Shown in pieces: positions 1 through 6,646 of a stretch of DNA of 21,159 bases. How positions within the stretch are numbered: position 1 is the stretch's first letter; each line of letters begins with the position of its first letter. A model generated the notes under the pieces. The model was given only the letters and a program-made list of their open reading frames with translations. It was not told the DNA's origin and made no database searches. Location of the stretch: IMG/VR virus record IMGVR_UViG_3300021376_000426, positions 1-21,159 of that record; one strand, 5' to 3'. This DNA is from a virus. A program made the position numbers and the translations under genes.

Positions 1-1619
1 CCCAAGCCACTTAAAGCGCCCTGCGCGGCCGCCATGCCCTGCTGGAACACGCCCCCGATCCAGGTGGTGAAGCGCCCCCAGGTGGCCACCACGGCCCCCC
101 AGGCGCTGGCCATTGCGGCCTTCACCTTGTCCCAGTTCTTGACGAGCAGGTAGACGCCGACGCCGATACCGGCAATCAGTGCAATCCAGGGCAGCAAGGG
201 CAGCATCGCCGCGCCAATGGTGCTGCCCAGCACCGCGAACACGGTGCCGATGCCAGCGAGGATAGGCGTGGCAGCCGCCACAGCGGCGCCGATGGTGCCG
301 ATGGCGCTAATCACGCCGGCAATAATTGGCAGCGCAATGATCAGGCCTGCCAGCGCACCGCCGATCAAGACGATGCCTGTAACAAGGCCTTGATTTTTCT
401 GTGCAAATTCGCCAAGGCCCACCAGCACGGGTGTCACGGCCTTCATAATTGCGTTCAGGCTCGGCAGCAGGGCAGTCCCGATGCTGATACCCATTGCCTG
501 CAGGCCGTTCTGGAAAATCTTGGCCTGCGCCCCAGATGTTGCCATCTGGTTCTTGAACTCCTTTTGCATGGAGCCCGCAAAAGCGGACTTATCTGCAACC
601 AAATCAAAAGCCTGATCAAGGAGCTTTGTGTTGGTGAGCAGCGGCATGATCGCCGCTTTGCTTTCTTCGCCAAACAACGCGCCAGCAATGCTCACCCGCT
701 TTTCGGGGGAGAGGTTGGCCATTGCCTTCATCACCGACTTGATGGTGCCTTCGGCGTCGGTCTGCATCCCTTTGGCCAGCTTGCTCGAGACATCGCTCCC
801 GAACATGGTTTCCAGGGCTTCGACCTGTTTCTTCGTGGCCTGTTCGCCCTTGGTTAGGGCGTTGAGGAAATTCTTCAGGCCAGTGCTGGCGACATCAACA
901 GGCGTGCCAGAAGCAAGGAACGCGGCACCCAGGCCCGCGATTTCTTCTTTCGCCAAGCCAGCTGATTTCCCAATAGCACCGATCCTGGTGGTAAGGCTTA
1001 CAAGATCGGCAGCGTTAACCGTGCCCTGGAACTTGTCGGACAGGTAATTGATTGCATCGCCAAGCTCAATGACCTCGGGCTGCGTGATGCCAAGCTGCGC
1101 CCGCATGGCGACCATCGCTTCGCCAGCAGCCTCGGCCGTCATCTGGAAGGCCACGCCCATCGCGGCGGCGGTCTTCGTGAAGGGGATTATGTCTTTCTCG
1201 GCATAGCCCGCAAAGCCAGCGGCGGCGGCAATCTTGGTGAGCTGCTCTGCGGTGTATGGCAACTCCCCGCTCAGTTTGATTAGCTGGTTCCCAAACCGTG
1301 TGACACCAGCTGCGCCGTCCTCAAAGTCAATGGCCTTGCGAATGTCCGCCATGGCGGCGTCAAACTTCATGGCCTCGCGCACGCTCAGGCCAACAGCCCC
1401 GGCAAACGCGGTCGCGCCGATTGTGGCCTGCTGCCACAAATCGTTACTAAAAATGTTCTTGAAGCTTTTCTTGCCGCTGGTGGCGGCGTCGTTCATCGTC
1501 CGTGAGACGTTGCGCCCAAACGACGAAACCTGGCTCTGGGCCGTTTGGAGCGACGAGCGAAGTGAGGCGGCAATTTTGCCGCCGATCTCAACCGTAATCT
1601 TGCTGAGCCCGCCGGTCAT
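1..1619 (-). CDS. Tail tape measure protein, C-terminal part cut by window edge
   Basis: The reading frame starts at the ATG at 1617-1619 and stays open to the window edge, giving about 539 visible residues. It sets tail length and is packed inside the tail tube. I read the N-terminus as MTGGLSKITVEIGGKIA. From about residue 84 the stretch AMKFDAAMADIRKAIDF matches the signature region of the PhageMin_Tail (TP901/P2 gpT-like) family, followed by a helical segment containing ELPYTAEQLTKIAAAAGFAG. Residues from about 410 to 500 are strongly hydrophobic (Gly, Ala, Ile, Leu and Val rich), as usual for the membrane-active part of tape measure proteins. The start codon overlaps the stop of the frameshifted chaperone extension as ATGA, a coupling that supports this start. 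Gene order (tube, chaperone, tape measure) is that of P2. The family call is firm; full length is unknown. Confidence 0.93.
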   Translation of the reverse strand, partial: MTGGLSKITVEIGGKIAASLRSSLQTAQSQVSSFGRNVSRTMNDAATSGKKSFKNIFSNDLWQQATIGATAFAGAVGLSVREAMKFDAAMADIRKAIDFEDGAAGVTRFGNQLIKLSGELPYTAEQLTKIAAAAGFAGYAEKDIIPFTKTAAAMGVAFQMTAEAAGEAMVAMRAQLGITQPEVIELGDAINYLSDKFQGTVNAADLVSLTTRIGAIGKSAGLAKEEIAGLGAAFLASGTPVDVASTGLKNFLNALTKGEQATKKQVEALETMFGSDVSSKLAKGMQTDAEGTIKSVMKAMANLSPEKRVSIAGALFGEESKAAIMPLLTNTKLLDQAFDLVADKSAFAGSMQKEFKNQMATSGAQAKIFQNGLQAMGISIGTALLPSLNAIMKAVTPVLVGLGEFAQKNQGLVTGIVLIGGALAGLIIALPIIAGVISAIGTIGAAVAAATPILAGIGTVFAVLGSTIGAAMLPLLPWIALIAGIGVGVYLLVKNWDKVKAAMASAWGAVVATWGRFTTWIGGVFQQGMAAAQGALSGL

Positions 1620-1787
1620 CGCTTTGCCTTCATTTGCTTGGCAATCTCATTCTCGATGGACTGGGCGCTTTTTAGCCAGGCCCAGAACTCATCAGCATCA
1701 AGATCAAGGATGTCGGCCAAGCCCCAACCGGTCAGCTTGGAGAGCACGATGACCCCCCTGCGCCAATCGTCCTCTAGGGCTTGGCCC
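1616..1787 (-). CDS. -1 frameshift extension of the tail assembly chaperone (gpE'-like)
   Basis: After the 0-frame codons AAG GGG GCC AAG CCC TAG, the -1 frame is open for about 56 codons. It reads GQALEDDWRRGVIVLSKL and then GWGLADILDLDADEFWAWL, ending in KQMKAKR before a TGA at 1616-1618. That stop overlaps the tape measure ATG as ATGA. Slippage on the GGG codon within the five-G run (plus-strand C run at 1785-1789) would fuse the first 84 residues of the E-like protein to this segment, about 140 residues in all, close to the P2 E+E' fusion. The alternative +1 frame hits a stop within about 35 codons. The segment has no convincing separate start, although GTG codons exist. The frameshift is inferred from arrangement, not demonstrated. 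Confidence 0.72.
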
Positions 1788-2037
1788 CCTTGAAATCCAG
1801 AAGCTGCGCTTCCAGCTTGGCAAAATCAGCCGAGTCCAGCTCCATGAGTTCATCGGGCGCAACCTCGCAAAGGCTGGCCATCAAGTGCAGGGCCTTGTCG
1901 GCGTCATCAGCCTTGCTTTTAGCGAAGGCCATTTCGTCCCGCACTTTGGGGCGGCGCATAGTAAGGCTTTTAACCTCCACGCCGCTGATGGAAAGGGGAA
2001 AGTCGAGGGCGACTTTTGCTGTTGGGCGCTTGTCCAT
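1774..2037 (-). CDS. Tail assembly chaperone, gpE-like (0-frame product)
   Basis: This 87-residue protein starts with MDKRPTAKVALDFPLSISG and ends in LDFKGAKP. It sits between the tail tube and tape measure genes, where P2 FII and T are separated by E/E'. The sequence fits the short acidic, helical tail assembly chaperones of contractile phages (Mu gp41/P2 gpE type), which coat the tape measure before tube polymerisation. It begins 6 bases after the tube gene stop with no strong Shine-Dalgarno sequence, suggesting coupled translation. Near its 3' end a run of five G residues allows a -1 frameshift into a second open segment (see the entry at 1616-1787). Function rests on position, size and frameshift architecture more than on a catalytic motif. 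Confidence 0.8.
   Translation of the reverse strand: MDKRPTAKVALDFPLSISGVEVKSLTMRRPKVRDEMAFAKSKADDADKALHLMASLCEVAPDELMELDSADFAKLEAQLLDFKGAKP
1784..1794 (-). promoter_or_regulatory. Putative -1 programmed frameshift site
   Basis: On the coding strand the sequence is TTC AAG GGG GCC AAG CCC TAG, with five consecutive G bases. The P-site GGG can re-pair perfectly one base back. The A-site codon GCC would re-pair only partly as GGC, so this is not a canonical X XXY YYZ heptamer. The nearby 0-frame stop and the conserved-looking -1 segment make this the best candidate slip site. I did not find a clear downstream stem-loop by eye. Confidence 0.5.
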
Positions 2038-2043
2038 GCAGGA

Positions 2044-2550
2044 TTAGATTCCGATGGCTGTGCGGATGGACTCAAGCTGATCCGCACCGTTGATTTTTCG
2101 GATCATGTTCACTTTGTCAATCTCCACTGCCACAGTGCCACCGATGGTGATTTTGAGGTAGCGGAGCGCGATGCTGCATGTCATCGTGGTCTGCTCGCCG
2201 GCTTCCCAGTCGCCGGGGTCCATTTCTTTAATTACGCCGGTCATGTTGACCACCATGGATACGGCAGGCTCACCATCGCGACGCAAAGCGCCACGGGCTG
2301 TCAACTGCGTGGCAGCGCCGTCAGCCAGGCCGTAAAGGCCAAGAATGTTCTCGTCGTAATCAAACAGCTCAAAGGTGGATTCGAGCTTTTCCATACCCAT
2401 GTCGATTTCGACAGGGGCATCCATGCCGCCACCACGAAACTCCTCCATCTTTGTGGTGAGTGTGGGCAGCGTCAGCGTGGAGACGGTGCCGGCCAAGCCG
2501 CGACCGTCAACGAACAAGCTGAAGTTCTTTAGAACGCGGGGGATAGCCAT
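2044..2550 (-). CDS. Major tail tube protein (P2 FII family)
   Basis: This 168-residue protein begins MAIPRVLKNFSLFVDGRG, the hallmark N-terminus of the P2 FII/Phage_tube family (MxIPRVLKNFNxFVDG). FII forms the inner non-contractile tube through which DNA passes. The length is normal for the family (about 170). Other family features are the TLPTLTTKMEEFRGGGMDAP segment near residues 27-46 and the closing NMIRKINGADQLESIRTAIG. It begins 10 bases after the sheath stop, with TGAGGA seven bases before the ATG. The following gene is the chaperone and the preceding one the sheath, exactly the P2 order FI-FII-E. I see nothing odd in the gene. Confidence 0.96.
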   Translation of the reverse strand: MAIPRVLKNFSLFVDGRGLAGTVSTLTLPTLTTKMEEFRGGGMDAPVEIDMGMEKLESTFELFDYDENILGLYGLADGAATQLTARGALRRDGEPAVSMVVNMTGVIKEMDPGDWEAGEQTTMTCSIALRYLKITIGGTVAVEIDKVNMIRKINGADQLESIRTAIGI

Positions 2551-2560
2551 GGGTCAGTCC

Positions 2561-3973
2561 TCAACGGAAAAGGTCAACAACGTAAGAGTTGACAAGGTGG
2601 GAGCGGAACGTGACCCGCTCAGCCGGGTAAGGGGGAGTGAACTCAAAATCGAAGAATACTTGCCCGTTGGCAATGTTTTCGGGGCTGTTGAGTTCCGGGT
2701 CCACCCACACGTCAGCGCCCAGCAGGGCGCCGCGTGCCTTCAGATTGCGCAGGTAGGCACGCACCGACTCTTGGACTTCTTCCAGGTAAGTCGCTGTGAT
2801 GCAGCGGTCCACGGCCCACAGGTGGCCGCGCAGGATGCTTTCGTTGATCATGTCGGCGGTGCGCCGCACGCTTAAGAAGGCATAGAGGGGGTCCATTGCC
2901 AGGGTGCGGTTCCCCCACAGACGGAAACCCTGCTCACGAACGATAGTGGCAATCTTGGCTTCGTTCAGCAGGTTGGCCCGGCTGGTGTAATCGCCCAGGG
3001 TGAAATCAATGGCGCGGGCAGTGCCCTCAATGCCATTGATTTCGTTGTTGCTCGGGCTCCACCAGAAACCGCGCTCGTTATCCATTTTGTTGATCAAGCC
3101 GGCCACAGCAGGCGAAGCGGGGAAGGCTTCACCGTTGCGGATGATCCAGGGATCAATGACGTAGATGCGGTCGCTGCCAAAGTCGTCAGCGATTTGGATG
3201 GCGGCTGCGTCGTTGCTGTTGGGGCCGTCAACAATGATCACAGCGCGGAGGCGCTGTGCAATGCCCAGCATCTCAGCAACTACCTCGCTTCTGACGGCGC
3301 CACGTTGCACGGTGCCGGCTACCGCCTGTGTGCCACCGGCGGGCGGCGCTGCGATGGTGATGGTGGGGCTGCTGTTGTAGCCGCTGCCAGGGCTGTCAAC
3401 AATAAACTCAACGACCTTGCCACTGTTTGCGCCAGTGCCCAAGCGAGCGCGGATCACAGCGCCGCTACCGCCGCCACCAGTCACGGTCACTGCGGGGACA
3501 GTGGTGTAGCCCGCGCCTTGGTTGCTGACCGCGATTGACAGAATGCCGTTGCTGGCCCGCTGATGGGTGAACTCCGGCGCGATCAGGATGCGGGGCGCAA
3601 AGCCCACGGCGTTTTCCGCTGCCAGAAAAGCGTGAACACCCTCGTACTCGCCAGTGGTTTCATTGATTCCGCCGACCACGTTGTTGATCGTGGCGTAATC
3701 GGTAGACGCCTCTTCAACGCGGACGACAATAACAACGGCGCCAGCCTGGTCGTAGATCAGGTCAAGGGCCTTAAACAAAGTGCCCTCTTCGCCTAGGCCG
3801 ACCATTTCTGAGCGGCGAGCCAGCAGGACCGGCGTGTTAATAGGAAACTTTTCGGCGTCGGCGTCAGGCGCAGTGCCGATCAACCCGACGACGCTGCTGC
3901 GGACGGTTTGAATCGGGCGAGTCCCAGAGTCAATCTGGAGGACTTCAACGCCGTGAAGAAAGGTTGTGGTCAT
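2561..3973 (-). CDS. Contractile tail sheath protein (P2 FI family) with an inserted repeat domain
   Basis: This 470-residue protein starts MTTTFLHGVEVLQIDSGTRP, typical of P2 FI-type sheaths, and continues through SSVVGLIGTAPDADAEKFPI. The C-terminal half holds the conserved core, including DRIYVIDPWI, GFWWSPSNNEINGIEGTAR and the ending RSHLVNSYVVDLFR. It would polymerise around the tube and contract during infection. P2 FI is about 396 residues; the extra length is explained by an insertion at about residues 141-228 made of two related units, GAGYTTVPAVTVTGGGGSG and GSGYNSSPTITIAAPPAGG. The insert lies between the segment ILIAPEFTHQR and the following core segment AQRLRAVIIVDGPNSND, a region likely to face outward. 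A strong AAGGAGG site lies 10 bases upstream of the ATG. Family call firm; the insert's role is unknown. Confidence 0.96.
   Translation of the reverse strand: MTTTFLHGVEVLQIDSGTRPIQTVRSSVVGLIGTAPDADAEKFPINTPVLLARRSEMVGLGEEGTLFKALDLIYDQAGAVVIVVRVEEASTDYATINNVVGGINETTGEYEGVHAFLAAENAVGFAPRILIAPEFTHQRASNGILSIAVSNQGAGYTTVPAVTVTGGGGSGAVIRARLGTGANSGKVVEFIVDSPGSGYNSSPTITIAAPPAGGTQAVAGTVQRGAVRSEVVAEMLGIAQRLRAVIIVDGPNSNDAAAIQIADDFGSDRIYVIDPWIIRNGEAFPASPAVAGLINKMDNERGFWWSPSNNEINGIEGTARAIDFTLGDYTSRANLLNEAKIATIVREQGFRLWGNRTLAMDPLYAFLSVRRTADMINESILRGHLWAVDRCITATYLEEVQESVRAYLRNLKARGALLGADVWVDPELNSPENIANGQVFFDFEFTPPYPAERVTFRSHLVNSYVVDLFR
3290..3553 (-). repeat. Two-unit GxGY repeat domain inserted in the sheath gene
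   Basis: Within the sheath, residues about 144-179 and 187-224 follow the same pattern: a hydrophobic strand, then GxGY, then a V/I-rich strand (PAVTVTGGGG or SPTITIAAPP) and a Gly/Ala/Thr-rich stretch. This looks like a beta-strand repeat used in phage surface proteins. It is not part of the usual P2 FI sheath core. The boundaries are estimated from where the sheath-like sequence breaks and resumes. Confidence 0.7.
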
Positions 3974-3983
3974 CGCGAAGGGG

Positions 3984-3990
3984 CCTCCTT
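3984..3990 (-). promoter_or_regulatory. Strong ribosome binding site of the sheath gene
   Basis: The coding strand reads AAGGAGG, a full anti-Shine-Dalgarno match, 10 bases before the sheath ATG at 3971-3973. It lies in the 28-base gap after the 42-residue basic protein. Such a strong independent site fits the high amount of sheath needed. Confidence 0.8.
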
Positions 3991-4001
3991 ACAAAATGAG
4001 T

Positions 4002-4130
4002 TTAGCGGCCCTGGCCCCTGAGCTTCTTGCGCCCGTGCGAGGGCTTTGAATGTTGTCCAGAGCCCTGGCGCGTGCGCTTAGGCTTGTGCTGGATTTTCAG
4101 GGCCTCCGGGCTGACCTTTGGCCGTGCCAT
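4002..4130 (-). CDS. 42-residue highly basic protein of unknown function
   Basis: A short frame opens with ATG at 4128-4130 and ends with TAA at 4002-4004. It begins MARPKVSPEALKIQHKPKR and ends SHGRKKLRGQGR, with TRQGSGQHSKP between. Roughly a third of the residues are Lys, Arg or His and there are almost no acidic ones, so it could bind DNA, RNA or an acidic partner. The start overlaps the upstream stop as TGATG, a tight coupling that supports it being real. It sits immediately before the sheath gene. I recall similar small KRTRQG...RGQG peptides from cyanophage genomes but cannot check this here. No function can be assigned; an unusually short virion or assembly factor is one possibility. 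Confidence 0.65.
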   Translation of the reverse strand: MARPKVSPEALKIQHKPKRTRQGSGQHSKPSHGRKKLRGQGR

Positions 4131-4369
4131 CAGGGTTCAGGGGCAGACCAGCCTTCAGGCAAGCCAAGCTCAAGGCAAGCTGCCGCAAGGGCGTCGTCCG
4201 CTAATTGGACAATGGCGACCGTCGGGTTTTTTACTTCCTTCAGGGCCACGCCGGGGCGCAATGCAAAGTAGCAATCGCCAGGGAAGCGATAAACCTTTTC
4301 AGCGGCTAGGAAGCCCTGTCCCCAGGGCTCAATCTTGCCAGTCAGCTCAAAGGAATACAGAACAGACAT
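4130..4369 (-). CDS. Small hypothetical protein next to the tail fibre gene
   Basis: This 79-residue protein starts MSVLYSFELTGKIEPWGQGF and ends GLPEGWSAPEP. I chose the ATG at 4367-4369 because it lies 2 bases after the tail fibre stop; a longer reading upstream would overlap the fibre gene heavily. The stop overlaps the start of the next small gene as TGATG. The protein is soluble and mildly acidic, with a predicted mix of strands (FELTGKI, YFALRPGVAL, TVAIVQL) and a helix (DDALAAACLEL). I do not recognise a family. Its place directly after the fibre suggests a fibre-associated or fibre-assembly role, in the way P2 gpG follows gpH, but there is no sequence evidence for that. Confidence 0.75.
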   Translation of the reverse strand: MSVLYSFELTGKIEPWGQGFLAAEKVYRFPGDCYFALRPGVALKEVKNPTVAIVQLADDALAAACLELGLPEGWSAPEP

Positions 4370-4371
4370 GA

Positions 4372-6642
4372 TTAGTAACCAGAAATGGGCAGGGGATGGA
4401 ACTGGCCCCTGAGCGTGAAGGAGATGCTGGTTTGCCCCCAGGTGTTGTTTCCGCCCACGTAAACCGTGCCGGACTGGCCAATGGCTGCCCAGCAAGATTC
4501 GCCAACATGTGGGCTGATGTGCGTGAAATCCACAAAGGGTTCAGGCTGGGTCCAGACAGGTGTGAAAACTGCGTGCTGGGTGTTTGCTGAAGCAGAGTTG
4601 TTGATGTTGCTGAACTGCGTAAATACAAGTGGGCTTGTACTCCAAGTGCCAGCGATGTAAATCTGGCCACGGTCGTCCAGCAGTGTGACCGAGGCGTTTG
4701 TCGAGCTTTGGTAACCGTTGCAGAAAACCGCAACAGGCTTACCGAAGCGGAACTGTGTGGTGCCCCAAGTAGATGAATACTGAGTGGCGAGAATTTCCCC
4801 AGGGAACACAGATGCAGAGCCGGCGGCCTGCAGTGGATCACCGTAATCGCGGAAAAGGATTTCGCCTGGGAACCAGTTGCCAATCACCGTCGCGCTTGAG
4901 TCGCTGCTGGTGGACACGTTACGGCCAAGCTGCCCGCCGGCATTGTTGCCCCAGGAGTAAACCTTTGGCTGCACAGCAGTTCCGCCGTCAGTGATGACGT
5001 AAATGCTGGGGTATCGGCCGCCACATACCCACATGGAAACCACTTTCTGGCCGCCGGAATTGAAGGTTGTAGAAGCGTTAGTAATTTCCACCGGCATGGA
5101 ATTATTTGCGCTGGTGGAGCTGTAAACACCGGTATAGATACCAAAGGCATCGTTCCTGCCACAGGCATAAACGCGGCCTTCAGAAGTCAGCAAGAAGGTG
5201 CGGCCGTGATTTGAGTCGCCGTCTGTGGCCACAACGTGGACGATTTTCTTGCCGTTGATTGCCGAGTTGGCAATGGCGGTAATTTCAACCGGACGATTCT
5301 GGTTGGTCGTGTTGTTAATGCCTAACTGGCCATGAGCGTTGTAGCCCCATGCGAAGCATTTGCCAGTTGCTGTGATTGCGAAAACATGTGCGTATTGCCC
5401 ACCGCTAACGGTGATGTACTCAACGTTTTCATTATTGAAAAAGCTGCGAGCTATACGACGTGCAAAGTAGTTATTAGTGGTTGTGCCATCACCAATTTGG
5501 CCATAAGCGTTGTAACCAAAGGCGTACACGTTGCCATCAGTGTCTAACGCATAATGTGCGCCGAGAGTGGTATTGGCGTCACTCGTTGCAGAGCTGCAGA
5601 AATGTTTGATTTTAGGCCGCGCAGCGTCCACAAGAATCGAATTAGATTCGCTGTAAAACTGCACGGGGACGGCAGCATCCATTTGAGTTGGCGTGGTCCC
5701 GTTGCCAACTAGGCCTGAAGCTGCATAACCAGCGCCATACAGGATCCCGTTTTCGCTCAGGTGGAAACTGTTGAAAAAGCCAGAATGGGTGCGGATGATC
5801 TTTGGCTGACGGGCAATCGTGTCAGTGATCGGCAGGCCATCCAGCGTCGTGGCAAACTTTGCGTGATTGGTGTCACCAGCCAAAGCCTTCCAGTGGAAGT
5901 TCGGCACGCGGAACACCGTTGGGAACGATGGGACGTTGATTGCGTTGTAGTCGGTGCCTATGCCACCAGCGTTGTAATAATTGCCGTTGGTTGAGTCGTT
6001 GTAGTTGTTGCCCCATGTGAAATGCCGTCCGGAACGGCTGATATACCCGCCACGGCGGTAGCCGATCCAGCTGGACGGGGCTTGCTTGCCACGGCCGTAC
6101 TTGGTATGCGGCAGCGCGGCATGGCCAGCCCCTGTGAGGTTGTAGTTGCTGTTTGGAAAGGCAAAGCCGAGGGCGCCTTTTGTGGCTTCCACGGCGGCCA
6201 GGGCGGCGGCTTGACTGTTGGCAACTGACGCAACGGCGCTTTGAGCGGTGGTTTGCGCAGTGGTGGCCGTGGCGAGAGCCGTGTTGGCGGTGGTTTGGGC
6301 AGCGCCTGCGGCAGTTTGCGCAGTCCCGGCTAAGTTGTTTGCAGCGGTCAGGGCGTTTGTAACCGTGACCGAGAACGCCTCGTCATTGTTCAGCGCAAGG
6401 GCCAACTCGCCCAAGGTGTTCAAGGCGCCAGGGGCCCCGGCCATCAGGCTGTCTACAGCCTGCTGAACCAGTGCCTGAACCTGCGCTTGGTTCAGCTTTG
6501 TAGCCAGCGCAGTGAACAGCGCGTCTACGTCCACGTCAAGGGCTTGCAGGGCGTCACGGAGACGCACAACATCCTCGGCCAGGAGGTTGGAAGGGAACGG
6601 GAGCGGATAATTCCGCTGAGCGGTGCGGGTGTCAGTAGGCAT
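4372..6642 (-). CDS. Tail fibre with RCC1-type beta-propeller domain
   Basis: This 756-residue protein has three parts. Residues 1-95 look like a phage tail fibre attachment region, including MAGAPGALNTLGELALALNN, the PGALxTLxELAxAL motif common in tail fibres. Residues about 95-155 are an Ala/Thr/Gln-rich stretch likely to form a trimeric coiled coil. The rest contains RCC1-like blades: GILYGAGYAASGLVGNGTT (about 299), GNVYAFGYNAYGQIGDGTTT (370), GKCFAWGYNAHGQLGINNTT (426), GRVYACGRNDAFG (489), KVYSWGNNAGGQLG (560), a weak GQIYIAGTWS (659) and GTVYVGGNNTWGQTS (725). About seven blades fits a closed propeller. It probably binds a receptor on the host surface. It starts 4 bases after the DUF4815 gene. 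The propeller region is visibly richer in A and T than its neighbours, which suggests a separate origin. The fibre role is inferred from motif and position. Confidence 0.85.
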   Translation of the reverse strand: MPTDTRTAQRNYPLPFPSNLLAEDVVRLRDALQALDVDVDALFTALATKLNQAQVQALVQQAVDSLMAGAPGALNTLGELALALNNDEAFSVTVTNALTAANNLAGTAQTAAGAAQTTANTALATATTAQTTAQSAVASVANSQAAALAAVEATKGALGFAFPNSNYNLTGAGHAALPHTKYGRGKQAPSSWIGYRRGGYISRSGRHFTWGNNYNDSTNGNYYNAGGIGTDYNAINVPSFPTVFRVPNFHWKALAGDTNHAKFATTLDGLPITDTIARQPKIIRTHSGFFNSFHLSENGILYGAGYAASGLVGNGTTPTQMDAAVPVQFYSESNSILVDAARPKIKHFCSSATSDANTTLGAHYALDTDGNVYAFGYNAYGQIGDGTTTNNYFARRIARSFFNNENVEYITVSGGQYAHVFAITATGKCFAWGYNAHGQLGINNTTNQNRPVEITAIANSAINGKKIVHVVATDGDSNHGRTFLLTSEGRVYACGRNDAFGIYTGVYSSTSANNSMPVEITNASTTFNSGGQKVVSMWVCGGRYPSIYVITDGGTAVQPKVYSWGNNAGGQLGRNVSTSSDSSATVIGNWFPGEILFRDYGDPLQAAGSASVFPGEILATQYSSTWGTTQFRFGKPVAVFCNGYQSSTNASVTLLDDRGQIYIAGTWSTSPLVFTQFSNINNSASANTQHAVFTPVWTQPEPFVDFTHISPHVGESCWAAIGQSGTVYVGGNNTWGQTSISFTLRGQFHPLPISGY
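4380..5760 (-). repeat. RCC1-like blade repeats in the tail fibre
   Basis: At least six divergent copies of the pattern G-x-hydrophobic-Y/F-x-x-G-x-N-x-x-G-Q-L/I-G occur, spaced about 57-100 codons apart. The copies are diverged at the DNA level, so this is an old protein repeat rather than a recent DNA duplication. Confidence 0.75.
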
Positions 6643-6646
6643 TGGT

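Noticed and set aside
4130-4495. A 121-residue version of the small gene after the fibre
   Set aside because: Its first 42 residues overlap the end of the RCC1 fibre and look like an out-of-frame reading; the ATG at 4369, 2 bases after the fibre stop, is preferred.
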